A stretch of DNA of 64,000 nucleotides from Zygaena filipendulae (GCA_907165275.2 OU015654.1:12603501-12667500), one strand, 5' to 3'. Positions 21,831-32,720 are shown, counted from the first letter of the stretch. A program made the numbers and translations. The notes: generated by a model not told the origin, from the sequence alone.

Positions 21831-22100
21831 GTTTTGAACTTCCAGCAAACCTCAAGCGGCAGTGGGCGGGGCGCATCGCTCGAAGAACTGATGACCGGTA
21901 GAGCAATAAAGTTCTTGAGGAGCGACCACGAACCCAAAGACGTAGTGTGTTTAGGCCCGCTGTAAAGTGGACCGACGACTCGGTGAAGGTCGTGAGACGC
22001 CACTGGGTACGGAAAGCGCATGATGCAGGTCCGGTCGTTGTGGCGATCCTTGATCCCTCAAGGCTCTATGTCCAGCAGTGGACGTCTTCGCTTGATATGA
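21831..22100 (+). pseudogene. LINE reverse-transcriptase C-terminal fragment
   Basis: Broken frames encode LKRQWAGRIARRTDDR, then PRTQRRS, VKWTDDSVKVVRRHWVRKAH and YVQQWTSS. This is the usual C-terminus of RTE-type endonuclease-RT proteins in moths. Stops and a frame change make it non-functional. It is followed by an (ATG)n patch. Confidence 0.7.
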
Positions 22101-22460
22101 CGATGATGATGACAGCATTTTTATACGAGAGTTACGACTTGAATATGATAGTATGTATTTTGAGAAAGCGGATTTTTGCGAACATAACATAATCCTTAAC
22201 TTGCTTTAATGACCTATATACCTAATATATTTATATATTAAGTCATTACACCTTATACTTTTACATTCATGTCATGTCTGATTAGTCGCATCGAATTCTT
22301 AAGTCGTATGGTGTAAAGATGAAACCGCCTTGGGCATAATATGTTTCTATCAACTCTTAAGATGCAATATTTTGTCGCTTACTTTACTCCTGAGCCTGGT
22401 TTAATAAAGTTTTGTATTCATACTCCCACAGCCCACTTAATGGATTGGAAAGTGATATAG
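22101..22460. other. Unannotated AT-rich stretch
   Basis: Nothing recognised. Confidence 0.3.
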
Positions 22461-22775
22461 CAGGGTATGAAAATCAAAATTCTAATTAGTCCGTCAGTAA
22501 GAAAATAAAAAAATAATAGACACGTATTTTTTGCTTTTCAAATTAATGAAAAGAAACAGATAAAGCGCGTTAAAGTTTAGGGTGGGGGACTCGTGACGTC
22601 AATATCATTATAAGGCCCATACAAACTGCACGGGGTTGTGACGTCACGCGAAATTTCAACTCAAATTATCGCCGTTATTTTTTGATTACGTAAAAAATTA
22701 AAAATACATGTCCAATATTTTTTCCTAATCTACAAGACGTACTAAAAAAAAATTTGTCAAGTAGTCAATTATACC
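22461..22775 (-). mobile_element. MITE family A, copy 2
   Basis: Reverse orientation: AATTCTAATTAGTCCGTCAG, TTAGGGTGGGGGACTC, TGACGTCA at 22594-22601 and 22639-22646, and ATCTACAAGACGTACTAA. Confidence 0.7.
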
Positions 22776-23357
22776 TTTGTAAGTGGTTGGGAAAAGTCGT
22801 CGTAGCTGAGAATGTTGAACGGCGAGTTGTCGCTGGTTTGTAAAACCAGAGTTTGATCATCGGGCTGCATTGATTTATACGACATAGGTAAACCTTTTGA
22901 ATATGTTGAAAAATCTGCCGATTTAATGAATGTCTAAAATTTCTCGTGAAATAAGCTCAGACGAAAGAGCTTCTGAAGCATGTGGAATATACATCAATAC
23001 AGTGTTGTGCATGGTTTGAATATAGGTAATAAAAAAAGCAACGTGATAGTGTATTTTTTTCTACATAAATTTTTGGTGACACAGTCTCTGACCAAATAAA
23101 AACTAAAGACGGAACGTCTCGAACAACGAAGTGAAGCCGGTTGCGTATGCAATTATGCATGTGGTGATTGGGAAATTGTATGGATTTGCAAAGTTTACTT
23201 AGGATTTACGGTGTCTTTTTCTTGTACCTAAGTGTATGCGTGTTTCTGTGTACGTGCACGGCGATGGTGTCTTTTTCCTGGCTTCAGTTCTACGCGTTCC
23301 GTCTTTAGTTTTTATTTGGTCACAGTATAATCGTTTAAAAACAGTCTACCAGAATAA
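22776..23357. other. Unannotated stretch with a short inverted word
   Basis: TGGTGACACAGTCTCTGACC near 23077 and GTTTTTATTTGGTCACAGTA near 23310 suggest a worn inverted repeat around AACTAAAGACGGAACG (23099 and 23296, opposite strands). No gene. Confidence 0.35.
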
Positions 23358-23546
23358 TCCATACTAATATTATAAATGCGAACGTAAATCTATCTGTCTA
23401 TTACATTTTCACGCAGTTGCCATAACTACTTAATCGATCATCATGAAATTTTTGCGTACACGTTGTTAGGGGTACAGAAAAGGACATTAACTAGGGTACT
23501 TTTCGACCCGGATTTTCCGCGGAAACATTGAAATTAGGGCAGCTAT
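23358..23546 (+). mobile_element. Lep1-like Helitron, 3' altered
   Basis: TCCATACTAATATTATAAAT start, GATCATCATGAAATTTTTGC, GGGGTACAGAAAAGGACAT; end reads CTAT. Confidence 0.65.
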
Positions 23547-24715
23547 TAATTCATAATAGTATCTATATTATTATAATAACAGACATCCTCAGATATAAAA
23601 AAAAGTTCTCCACAAAACAATAAAGTCGTTGGGTGTACGAGTCGCCGATATATCTGCGTTATTTGAGAATGAATTGAAATTAATGGAGGGCCGAGCGCTC
23701 AAACACCTGACTGTGCGGGAGTGCGACGCCATTTTCTTTTTCTTTTTTTTTATAGCGGCCATTCGAGTGGTTTACGGCTTAACCTGTTATGTCTCCAAGA
23801 TTACTGTGTTTTTTCGTGTGAATAATAAATTGTCACTTAAAGCGCGGCTGGCGTTATGCTAAATTGCCATGAATCGATTTAGACTTTTTTATTATTATAC
23901 TTATAATAAAAAAGTTAAAAACATAGAATGCTTTGTATTATTATTATTTTTGGGGCTTCACTGAAAATCAGCGGTTTGAGGTCGCAGCATATACCTAGGT
24001 ATACTGACCGGAGTCCCTTTTAGCAAGCCACTGAACTACATAGGTTATACCTACTTGAATTTATGTTTGTTGGTTTTTTTAGTGTGGTAGACGTGTTTGT
24101 TTGTCCTAAAAAAAATTATCTTATCTTATTAACTTCAACAGACATAGGTAACAAGACGGCTGAAAGATATTATTAATAAGATTTCCAGTTAAAAATTAAG
24201 ATACCTAGGTACTCATCCATTACTCACACAAAAAATTAACTGTAAAAATACGAGCAGCTTAGTAATACTATCATAGTATTATAAATTAATCTGTGGTAAT
24301 ACTTAGCTTCGATTCAATCTCAAAATAAACATTATTTTTATTTAACGTAACAATAGATTAAAATGATATTAAAATCTAAGTTCCCATAGGATATTCTTTC
24401 TCATGAATATGTTTTTAATATATTTAAATAATAGTATTGCTTTTTGGGACATAAACTAGAGCGGCATAGGGTGGTGACTAAAATGTTGTGAGTATTTACC
24501 ATATGGTAGTGTATGTGTATGTGTAGTGGTATTTACCATACACTACCACTGGTTCCCAACCTTTATTGAACAGGGATCACTTTGATTTCATTATTATTTG
24601 CAGGGACCGTAAGATCCGTCACCCCGTACACCCATCATGGCTTTAATTTTTTTAATGAAACTAGTAACTATGTTTCAAGTACTCATATTTACACCATTAT
24701 ACCATAAACTTTTTG
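23547..24715. other. Unannotated stretch
   Basis: No gene. At 24505-24565 there is a GTAGTGGTATTTACCATA palindromic patch followed by CACTGGTTCCCAACCTTTA, a word resembling hAT-type transposon ends. Confidence 0.35.
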
Positions 24716-24967
24716 TTAGATTAGATTAGATTAGATTCATTTATTTCACATTATCAAATTCATAATTACATTTAATTATAATATGTCAAAGGATAAAGTG
24801 ATCGTCAAAAATTTAAATTCCAATACAAGAGAATTACACAATTACGTATACATAATGTCATAAATGTCAAACAATGTCAATTAAAACAAAAAAATAAAAT
24901 AAAATTATGTCAAAATAAATGGAATATATAAAAAAAAGAAAAGAAATAAAGCTACATAATGTAGGAC

Positions 24968-27883
24968 TCACGATGTCAAAAAATTAATAAATTCGTTTAC
25001 CGAATAAAATTCATTTTCTAACAAAAGATTCTTTAATCGGCGATAAAACGTTTCGTCATCAGTCACGTTCCTCAGATCTGCGGGTAGCCGCTCGTAATAA
25101 CTCGGACCAATCACACGCGGGTTTTTTTCAGCAAGTTTTGTCCGGTGAGGAACACTGGCGAGCCGCCCCATGTTCCTAAATGATCGCCCCCCGCACATTC
25201 GACGACCAAACGTATCGATGTTGCGACGGACATACGATATCACCTCGAACAGATACAGACCGGTCATCGTCATCACGCCGTGTTGCACAAAAACTGACCT
25301 ACAAGTTTGTCGTGGCTTTACACCGGCGAGAATCCGAATCGCGCGTTTTTGTAATACAAAGACACGGCCAGAATCAGTCGAGTTCCCCCACAGCATTATA
25401 CCATACGACATCAGCGACTGGAAATGCGCAAAGTACGTTTGCCTCAGTACGGCACTAGAGACTAAGGGGCGCAGCTTACGCAGAGCATATGCAGCACCAC
25501 CGAGCTTATCACAAAGATGTTGTATGTGCGTTTTCCAGTTGATGTTACTATCGAGTGTGAAGCCAAGAAACCTGCACGACTGGCATACAGGTACTGGGTT
25601 GGTTATACTGAGAGGTTTCTCGACCCCTGTGGCCGTGAAAAGAATTAAATTAGATTTAGATGGATTTAATATAAGACCATTTGCCGTGAACCATGTCTGT
25701 AGACGCTCAAAGGTGACATTTATTTTGACGTTAAGGTCTTCGTATGTCCGTGCGCATACTATGACTGTGGTGTCATCGGCGAATAGCACCACTAAACCAT
25801 CCCTAATAAAATTTGCTAAGTCATTAATAATTGTCAAAAATAGTATATTTCCCAGCGATGAGCCCTGCGGAATGCCGACAGTGACGTTCCCAGCCTGAGA
25901 TCTGTACTTTTGACCGCTCGAAGTGATCTCCACCAACTGCTGGCGATTTTCCAAGAAGGACCTAAGCAATCGGCGGGCATTGCCCTTTATACCATAAGCC
26001 CATAACTTGTCTAGAAGGAGATCACTTCGAACAACATCAAAGGCCTTTGTGAGGTCGCAGAATATACCGGCAGTTTTGTACCTATCATCAATACCCGTTA
26101 GTATCGAGTCAATTACCTGATGGGCAGCCATGGTGGTGGATTTGCCTTTTCTGTAAGCATACTGTCTGTCTGTTAGTAAGTCATTCGTTTCAAGATAATC
26201 AATTAAACTGGAGGAGATAATCGACTCAATAATTTTTGATACAGTGGGGACAATAGATATTGGCCTATAACTGTCAACCTGGGTCTTATCCCCCTTTCCT
26301 TTGTAGACTGGACACACTCTAGTCACTTTGAGTACGTCAGGGTACACACCCACAGAGAACATGGTGTTGATAAGGTTGACCAGTAGATCGGTCAGCACTG
26401 GCCATGCGGACATAATAATGTTGACAGAAATGTCGTACACGTCCAGTGTACCAGACTTGGATAACATGCTTCTCAACATTTTATCAAGTTTTTCCTTAGA
26501 TACAACAGGTAATGAATAATCGGGCAGATTTGACGTGTTTAAATACTCACTTAAGTAAGTGAGCGCCTCAGTCTTATTTGTTTTCAGTGGGAGCTTAGAA
26601 GTTACGTTAAGATAGTGATGGTTCATATGGTCAGGTATACGATTTGTCGGAACTGTGGCTCCCTCACTAATAATTTCTAGGATCTGCGACTTACTATTGC
26701 TGTTGCGTGCTATTTCGTTGTTTACCAGTTTCCATACCTCTTTTGAGGGGTTTTTTGCGGAACGTAGCCTATTATCATTAAAATTGCGACGGTCTCGCAG
26801 GCTAGTTGATTTTATCAATTCAGAATAGTGTTTAACGCACTTATCAATACTTTGGTCGTAAGGGTATTGGTTTTTCATCAAACAGAAATCATCAAACTTT
26901 CTGATATAATTTGATAATTCATCACTCTGCCATGGAATACTATTTTTCTTTTTTAATTGTAACCTTCGATATGGGAAATGAATATTAATATAATACGTCA
27001 AAATAGAAAATAATTTATCGAATTTGTTGTTTATTGTAATGTCAGGTAGGTTAATAAAATTCCAATTATAGTTAATAATGTCAACATAAAAATTATAAAT
27101 AGAATTTTGTGTGAATAGCCTCCGCTCCTCAAAATTAACTGCATGGCGCTTATTTTTTACCTGATCACTTGTTATCACAAAAAGCTGAGCATTATGATCG
27201 CTAATCGGTGTATCTATGGGGGCAGCACTGACGTCATCGTCACTACAAGCTACTATTCCACAGTCTAAGGATGTACTACAAGTGTTTGTGACACGCGTTG
27301 GAAAATTAACTATATTTTTGCAATTGTAGCAACATAATAAATCGTTAAGGTGTCGTCTATCGCAGTTGTCGGTAAGATAATCCACATTAATATCGCCGAT
27401 CAAAAGAAATCTTTTGTTTTCGTCGATTACTTTTGATATTAACGCCTCAAGTATGTCTAAAAACTGTCTATAATCCCCTTGTCCTGTTCTATACACACCT
27501 ATTATTATTAGCTTTATGGTACATAGTTCAATGGCAGTTAAATCGCAGTGAAACTCAACGGCGAGGCGCTGCAGGTCAGGTCTCTGTCTATAAGTTACAC
27601 CGCTATGTACGTATAGTGCAACGCCGCCGTGCTCGATGCGCGTGCGACAGTAGTAACCGGCTAGCTCATAGCTACATAACCTCACGCGTTGAATCTCACC
27701 CGATTTACACCAAGTTTCAGAACAGACTAGTACATCAGGGTTGTACTTATTTAACAACATGTCTAATAATCCAGTCTTGCTTATTATGGAGCGAACGTTT
27801 TGGTGAATAATTGTAAATTGGTCTACACTACGTTTGGAAGTTATTACCGACGCGATGTTAGTCGGCGCGATCGCGAGTTTTTT
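24968..27883 (-). CDS. LINE ORF2: AP-endonuclease and reverse transcriptase
   Basis: 930 codons from the first ATG at 27760, but the endonuclease N-terminal motif HQNVRSI lies upstream of that ATG in the same frame, which is open to 27937 with no other ATG. Using the heptamer at 27877 as the entry gives about 971 residues. Seen: endonuclease motifs CSETW, GGVALYV, LIGDINVDY and SDHNAQ; RT motifs SYRPISIVP, FCDLTKAFD, GIPQGSSLG and the catalytic FADDTTV. No stops. Nicks target DNA and reverse-transcribes the element RNA in the nucleus. All catalytic residues seem present; length is near normal for the group. Confidence 0.9.
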   Translation of the reverse strand, partial: KKLAIAPTNIASVITSKRSVDQFTIIHQNVRSIISKTGLLDMLLNKYNPDVLVCSETWCKSGEIQRVRLCSYELAGYYCRTRIEHGGVALYVHSGVTYRQRPDLQRLAVEFHCDLTAIELCTIKLIIIGVYRTGQGDYRQFLDILEALISKVIDENKRFLLIGDINVDYLTDNCDRRHLNDLLCCYNCKNIVNFPTRVTNTCSTSLDCGIVACSDDDVSAAPIDTPISDHNAQLFVITSDQVKNKRHAVNFEERRLFTQNSIYNFYVDIINYNWNFINLPDITINNKFDKLFSILTYYINIHFPYRRLQLKKKNSIPWQSDELSNYIRKFDDFCLMKNQYPYDQSIDKCVKHYSELIKSTSLRDRRNFNDNRLRSAKNPSKEVWKLVNNEIARNSNSKSQILEIISEGATVPTNRIPDHMNHHYLNVTSKLPLKTNKTEALTYLSEYLNTSNLPDYSLPVVSKEKLDKMLRSMLSKSGTLDVYDISVNIIMSAWPVLTDLLVNLINTMFSVGVYPDVLKVTRVCPVYKGKGDKTQVDSYRPISIVPTVSKIIESIISSSLIDYLETNDLLTDRQYAYRKGKSTTMAAHQVIDSILTGIDDRYKTAGIFCDLTKAFDVVRSDLLLDKLWAYGIKGNARRLLRSFLENRQQLVEITSSGQKYRSQAGNVTVGIPQGSSLGNILFLTIINDLANFIRDGLVVLFADDTTVIVCARTYEDLNVKINVTFERLQTWFTANGLILNPSKSNLILFTATGVEKPLSITNPVPVCQSCRFLGFTLDSNINWKTHIQHLCDKLGGAAYALRKLRPLVSSAVLRQTYFAHFQSLMSYGIMLWGNSTDSGRVFVLQKRAIRILAGVKPRQTCRSVFVQHGVMTMTGLYLFEVISYVRRNIDTFGRRMCGGRSFRNMGRLASVPHRTKLAEKNPRVIGPSYYERLPADLRNVTDDETFYRRLKNLLLENEFYSVNEFINFLTS

Positions 27884-28572
27884 GAATTCTCCTTTTGCTT
27901 TTGAGTGATGACGTTGAACGGCCTCACGGATACTCCTTCAGGCCATAGATCGGGGTTCCGAACGAGGCGCGCTCGTGCAGATGGGACGTCGAGTTTAAAA
28001 GAAGAATAGTCGCCGCGAGTCACCAACTTTTCACAACAGACGTTTTGTAAATTGAGACGTGATTTAAGGTGGCCTATGATGTCGTCAGCAGTGGTCTCCA
28101 CGCTGAGGTTAAACAGATGGAGACTGCTAATGCGGGGGGGTCCTGCATTAAGGCTGCAAGCGCTACCCTGGGCCGCAGGCGTGACTTTTCTCCCAGGAGC
28201 AGCCTGCACCGCATCTGCGTATGTTGAAGGAGACTGGCTCGATTGTGAGGCGAGTGACTTTTTTGCAGCTGGGGTGGAAGTCTCGCCTGTGCCTGGACTC
28301 AATAGGTGACGGTTTTCTACAACAGTGTTGTCTGTGGTGTTCGAGGTGTCCAGTGAGTGTATTAATCCTTGTGGCCCGGAGTTGTTCAAGCATAGTGGAA
28401 CGGTCAGTTTTGATGGGATGGAGGTGACCGAGCCCAGTATATACGGCATCATTGAATTCGAGTTTACGTCGGGTGAGTTTTTAAGAATAATATTTTGATT
28501 ACATTTTTGACTGTTATATTTTGCGTCAATTTTGTAATTTACTTCGTCCATGGTCTTCATAAGTTGTTGCAT
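27844..28572 (-). CDS. LINE ORF1 (RNA-binding, gag-like), 5' partial
   Basis: 242 codons from the ATG at 28572. The frame stays open upstream (with IRYKRIQLEECF and IEKQSVIMQQ) to the Helitron, so the true start is lost. The C-terminal third (ISSLHLFNLSVETTADDI..., SFKLDVPSARARLV) resembles the RRM-like domain of Jockey/CR1 ORF1 proteins. The tail is very basic (SRSRRLTSRR). The last codons overlap the ORF2 frame. Confidence 0.8.
   Translation of the reverse strand: MQQLMKTMDEVNYKIDAKYNSQKCNQNIILKNSPDVNSNSMMPYILGSVTSIPSKLTVPLCLNNSGPQGLIHSLDTSNTTDNTVVENRHLLSPGTGETSTPAAKKSLASQSSQSPSTYADAVQAAPGRKVTPAAQGSACSLNAGPPRISSLHLFNLSVETTADDIIGHLKSRLNLQNVCCEKLVTRGDYSSFKLDVPSARARLVRNPDLWPEGVSVRPFNVITQKQKENSKNSRSRRLTSRR
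27877..27883 (-). promoter_or_regulatory. Candidate -1 frameshift site between LINE ORF1 and ORF2
   Basis: The minus strand reads A AAA AAC in the ORF1 frame, 33 bases before the ORF1 stop. ORF2 is in the -1 frame, open across the overlap, with no ATG before its endonuclease domain. Same heptamer as in the Gypsy element. Confidence 0.6.
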
Positions 28573-28678
28573 AATGACACTTTGTTTTTCAATAAATGAC
28601 TTTTGTACATTAATTACGTCAAAACACTCTTCTAATTGGATACGTTTGTAACGTATGCTTACGTTTGTAAAACAGAAA

Positions 28679-28858
28679 TCCTTACTATTAAATAAATGTA
28701 AAAGTGAGTTTGTTCGTTACGCTTTCACGCCTTAATGGCTCAACCGATCAGCATGAAATGCATAGGTACACGTTGTCAGACGACATACGGTACTTTTTAT
28801 CTCGGAATTCCCGCGGGAGCTCTAAAATTACGCGGGTGAAACCACGGTGAACAGCTAG
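28679..28858 (+). mobile_element. Lep1-like Helitron, complete
   Basis: TCCTTACTATTAAATAAATG to GGTGAACAGCTAG, flanked by A on the left and T on the right as Helitrons require. Contains CACGCCTTAATGGCTCAACC and TTCCCGCGGGAGCTC. Confidence 0.75.
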
Positions 28859-29620
28859 TAAGAAATATTGTATATTGCAAAAGGAACGCGATATTTTAAT
28901 GATTTTCAGCTCGAGTGTTGATCTTATTGTGAAAGTTGATGGTATTATTTTAAGTTTTAACTAAGTAGGTATGTGTTATAAGGACAGCAGTCTAAAATTT
29001 CTCAAAGCAAACGTGAAACTACTTTGAGCTTTGAGAACTCAACCACAAACTTACTCATGACTACCTATAGATTACAAGAAACAAAGTGTCAGTTGATATA
29101 CTAGCTACTATCTTAAAACCCAGGAGGACTTCTCAAGATATTGACACAAACTGTATTGATGGAAATTAAAGTAAAACAAATGCATTAATTTGAAAAAAAT
29201 ATTATCATGCTGAATACTAACTTTTTGCCAGGATAATATTTTGGGTACAATGAAATTAGGTATTGCATTTAGAATGAAAAATTTAAAATAAATTAAGATT
29301 ACCTATAAGAGATTTTTTTTAACATGGTCATCAAAATTTGCATTAGCCAGTTCTGAATGCATTCGAACCATCAAAGTTTCCGCGCGAGCAAAACAAAAAT
29401 TGACGATGAACATTTTAGTTGCCAAAGTTTTTGTCGAGAACTCTCTACTCCCCAATCTCCCCTGAGACGTCAGCGGGTTGATGTATTCACGTCGGTCTAT
29501 AAAAAATTGTGCGGCATTAAATAGTAAGTGATACAGCCGGGTTTGTTCACACTAAGGGACCAACGATGCGTCGTGAGCTCAAACTGTATACCTCAATGGT
29601 AAACCATACAACCTTCGATG
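28859..29620. other. Unannotated AT-rich stretch
   Basis: No gene or repeat recognised. Confidence 0.4.
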
Positions 29621-29785
29621 TTTGCGTGTTATCTTTTCACGCCTTAACTACTCAACCGAGTATCATGAAATTTTACATGCATGTTGTCAGGGGTACAGAA
29701 ACGGAATACTAACTAGGGTACCTAATATTCCGGAATTCCCACGGGAATTCCGAAATTAACGAAGGTGAACCGGCTGAGAATAACT
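29621..29785 (+). mobile_element. Lep1-like Helitron remnant
   Basis: TTTCACGCCTTAACTACTCA, GTTGTCAGGGGTACAGAAAC, GGAATTCCCACGGGAATTCC; ends GGTGAACCGGCTGAG without CTAG. Confidence 0.6.
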
Positions 29786-29820
29786 GGTTAAAATTTTTAT
29801 GTATTGATCATTCTTGGATA

Positions 29821-29969
29821 GGGAGCTCCTGGAAACTCAGCGGAGGGAATTTCACCTTCTCTTCAGATATGAATCGTTCTTGAAGTTCCTCCATTCGCAC
29901 AGCGTGGTGGAGTTGCCCACACACGCCCAGCGTCAGGACAGGCCCATGCCCCAGTACAGGGGACGATAA
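29821..29969 (+). pseudogene. Unassigned coding-like fragment
   Basis: After an ATAG acceptor-like site, 48 sense codons run to TAA (29967-29969): ELLETQRREFHLLFRYESFL, then HSHSVVELPTHAQRQDR and PMPQYRGR. It is more GC-rich than its surroundings, with no ATG at the start. The end recalls the MPQ(Y/Q).G ending of moth LINE proteins, so it may be a TE fragment rather than a host exon. Not recognised with confidence. Confidence 0.3.
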
Positions 29970-30505
29970 AAATAATGTTCAAGCTTGGGTACCTCATATA
30001 AGAATAATATGGCCACTATCCGTAGGTGCATGTACAGGTTGAATATTTGTAGCTTATAGTAAACTTCTCTGGTTGGAACACACTGGTTGGAAATACATCT
30101 TTTTCTTATTTTTTTTTTCAATATGGCAGCAGGCGCCTCGGATTAGTAGGTAAGCGCACTGTTATTCGTGCCAATAACAGGTATTAGAACGAAGTAGGTC
30201 CTGTATATGTCTAATTGTATATTATATTGTATCTAATATAAGCTTGGAAATGAGCATAAAACATGATTTCTCTGTCAAATATATTCAGCTAAAAATCTAA
30301 GTCTTTTATATAACAGTACCTAGGTTCGTCGTAAAGATGGTTTATGTTGTGAAAAAAAAACGCAACTCAAAGATAATGGTGTAGATCGTCCGTTATTTAT
30401 GAGTCTAATCCAGAGAATAGGTTCTTAAACATGACTATTACAGGGTATTTGACGCATGGAAGGACATTTCTTTTATTTGTTAGTTTTCATCCGTAGAACC
30501 TACCA
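29970..30505. other. Unannotated AT-rich stretch
   Basis: Nothing recognised. Confidence 0.3.
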
Positions 30506-30700
30506 GGGCCCTTATTCACTACGACCATAACACGCCACAATAACTGTTTTTACCTCACAATCAAAGAAGTTTCACTTTAAAAAAATACATTTACAACGTG
30601 TGTTATGGTATACAGAATATTAATTTCTAATATTTTTGCATCTGGAGCGGTCGGAATTGTGTTTTTATAGGATGCGCGTTATGGGCAAGGAATGTTGTTG
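30506..30700 (+). mobile_element. MITE family F, left part (empty-site copy)
   Basis: GGGCCCTTATTCACTACGAC, AAAGAAGTTTCACTTTAAAA and GAATATTAATTTCTAATATT match the element at 54087, but without the Helitron that interrupts that copy. The right end is lost. Confidence 0.65.
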
Positions 30701-31229
30701 CAGATAATATAATATGGCGTCGGTAAGATAGAAAATACGGTAAGTTTTTTTACGAAAGATAAACCTATGTGTTACTTATGGATACAGTAAGCTTTCTATA
30801 AATGCAAGAGTTTTAAGAATCGGTTTAGTGGTTACAGAGATAAATCCCTACAAACTAACACACTTTCTTGAAATTAGGATATTTGATAGATAGGTAACCT
30901 ACGTCGTTCGAATCAAACTGAAGTAGGTTGACCGTGCTGAAAACCTAGTTAACTTAGTCTACAACAAAGTAGTGGGTATATGGAAAGACTGATTGCGTCC
31001 TTCCAAGGGAAGTCGAGACTCTTTGAAGTCAGTGTTCATGCATGCGCATATGGATGACTGAGACGACGCTACGCAAGGAGAGATTCACTTGACACTACTT
31101 CTAAGTTGAATGATGCTGCATCGTAGATATAGAGCGAAATTGTAACGAGTTTACGAACGAAAATTTTATTATTCTCTGTTCAAAACGAGTGTTATTAATT
31201 TTTTTTGAATCGTGCCATTAGTTATGAGA
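30701..31229. other. Unannotated stretch
   Basis: No gene or known repeat seen; moderately GC around 30970-31130. Confidence 0.3.
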
Positions 31230-31356
31230 CTAGCTGCTAAGAAAGGATTTTTAAAATGTCTACCCTTAAGAGAGTGAAAAGGGGGGCAAAGTTAGTATGA
31301 AACAATTCCGCGGGAACTCCAAAATTACCACGGGTGAAACCGCGGGGAACAGCTAT
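31230..31356 (+). mobile_element. Helitron 3' fragment, third subfamily
   Basis: AAAAGGGGGGCAAAGTTAGT, CAATTCCGCGGGAACTCC, GGTGAAACCGCGGGGAACAG, end CTAT. Confidence 0.55.
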
Positions 31357-31671
31357 ATAATATAAAGCCTAATTTAGTATAGGTAGTACCTATTATACCA
31401 TTTGTGGCCTAACTAAACCTGACAAGTTTAAACTTCCCTAAATCGAGTTAACAAAATGTCACTTATCGTTAGACGAGTCATGACTATTTTTAATTCGATC
31501 GCGTGGAATTAGTTCCTAAAATAAAATCAATCAATACAAGGTCCCTACAAAACTGGTGGATTTAAATAAAATTCATAAAAGTGTTTATGGGAATATGTCC
31601 TAATTCCTGACAAATCGATCCTTCCAAAAATAAATAAAGGTTTTGTTTTTCCGTTTAGTGTTTATTGTGAA

Positions 31672-31980
31672 CTAGCTGTGCCCTGCGGTTTCAGCCGCGT
31701 GAGTTTCGGAACTCCCACATGAACTCCAAAGTAGCCGAATTCACTTGTTATAACATCCGCTAATTAACAGTTAAAGTCGCGCCAAAATCGGTCCAACCGT
31801 TTCGGAGATTCAGCCGCGTTGCCGCAGGAACTCAAAAACTTCTTTCATGTTCTTCCTCTCCTTACAATAACAAACACAAAAAAATAGAATTGGCGAAATC
31901 GGTCCATGCAGCTGTACCTACACGCGTGATGCCGTGACCAAGGGAAATGTGGATTCATTTCTATAAATAATATTATATAG
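31672..31980 (-). mobile_element. Helitron, second copy of the 11799 subfamily
   Basis: CTAGCTGTGCCCTGCGGTTT, CTCCAAAGTAGCCGAATTC, ATCGGTCCAACCGTTTCGGA, then CGAAATCGGTCCATGCAG. The opposite end is unclear. Confidence 0.6.
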
Positions 31981-32039
31981 ATTAGTGGAAAGGTATGAGT
32001 ATATTACTATATATCTATAAGTACCTGGTACATATAATT

Positions 32040-32247
32040 TTTTTTGTCCTGAATGACTGATGGATCAACGCACGCTGATCGTAAAGACCTGAAACTCGGA
32101 GGGTGTGTTCTTTGTATGACGTAGGCATCCGATAAGAAAGGATTTTTGAAATTCGGAAATATGTAGAATGAAAAGGGGTTGCAAAGTTTGTATAGAACAA
32201 TTCCGCGGGAACTTCGAAATTGGGGTGAAACCGCGCGGGACAGCTAG
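32040..32247 (+). mobile_element. Helitron, third subfamily
   Basis: AAAGGGGTTGCAAAGTTTGT, CAATTCCGCGGGAACTTC and GAAACCGCGCGGGACAGCTAG; the left end is unclear. Confidence 0.6.
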
Positions 32248-32449
32248 TAATTATATAAAATAGTTATTAAAATATAGCACTCTGCTCATTTTTAGCAGCG
32301 AATACTAAAACAAAACTAAACCATGTTTATTATTTTACTTCAATTTTTTAAGGAATTGAACCCAGGAATCGGAAATCCCTTACCAACTCTTCGAGGAATA
32401 CCTATATCCTAACTCATGGATAATTCTCGACAACGATCAAATAAACTTT

Positions 32450-32720
32450 TTCTATTTATAGATATAGATTACGGTTACAAAAGTACCAGGCGAGCATGAA
32501 CAGTCGTGTATGTATTTGCCTATATTTGGTGCCGTGTTGAAATCAGCCGCGGGCAGGTATTGTCCGAGGCGAGCCGACACGAAAAACATTTTAGCCCCTA
32601 ACGTGTTGCTGCGGTCCGGACGGCGCGCGGCGGCGGCAGTCCACGCCATCATCGGCCATCGCCACTATTGGGCCGGATAACCGGATAACCCGGATAGCGT
32701 GAGGCCGATGTTTTCGGATC
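32450..32720 (-). other. GC/CpG-rich island with a coding-like frame
   Basis: Clearly GC-rich against its surroundings (GGCGCGCGGCGGCGGCAG at 32618-32640). The minus strand holds a 66-codon frame (32652-32452) with MFFVSARLGQYLPAADFNT and IGKYIHDCSC; a phase-1 donor-like GTACTT follows CSPG. It could be a promoter/first exon or an unassigned exon. It has no signal peptide, so there is no direct link to the host gene downstream. Confidence 0.3.

Larger units (their letters stand above)
24716..28678 (-). mobile_element. Non-LTR retrotransposon (Jockey/CR1 group), 5' truncated
   Basis: About 4 kb on the minus strand: partial ORF1, complete ORF2, a 3' UTR of about 230 bp, and a tail of AATCT tandem units (24716-24736). 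It has an AP-type endonuclease and RT but no RNase H. The 5' end stops where a Helitron begins, and the ORF1 frame is still open there, so the 5' part is missing. No target duplication identified. Confidence 0.9.

Noticed and set aside
25170..25898. 242-codon plus-strand frame
   Set aside because: Antisense shadow of the LINE ORF2 RT region.
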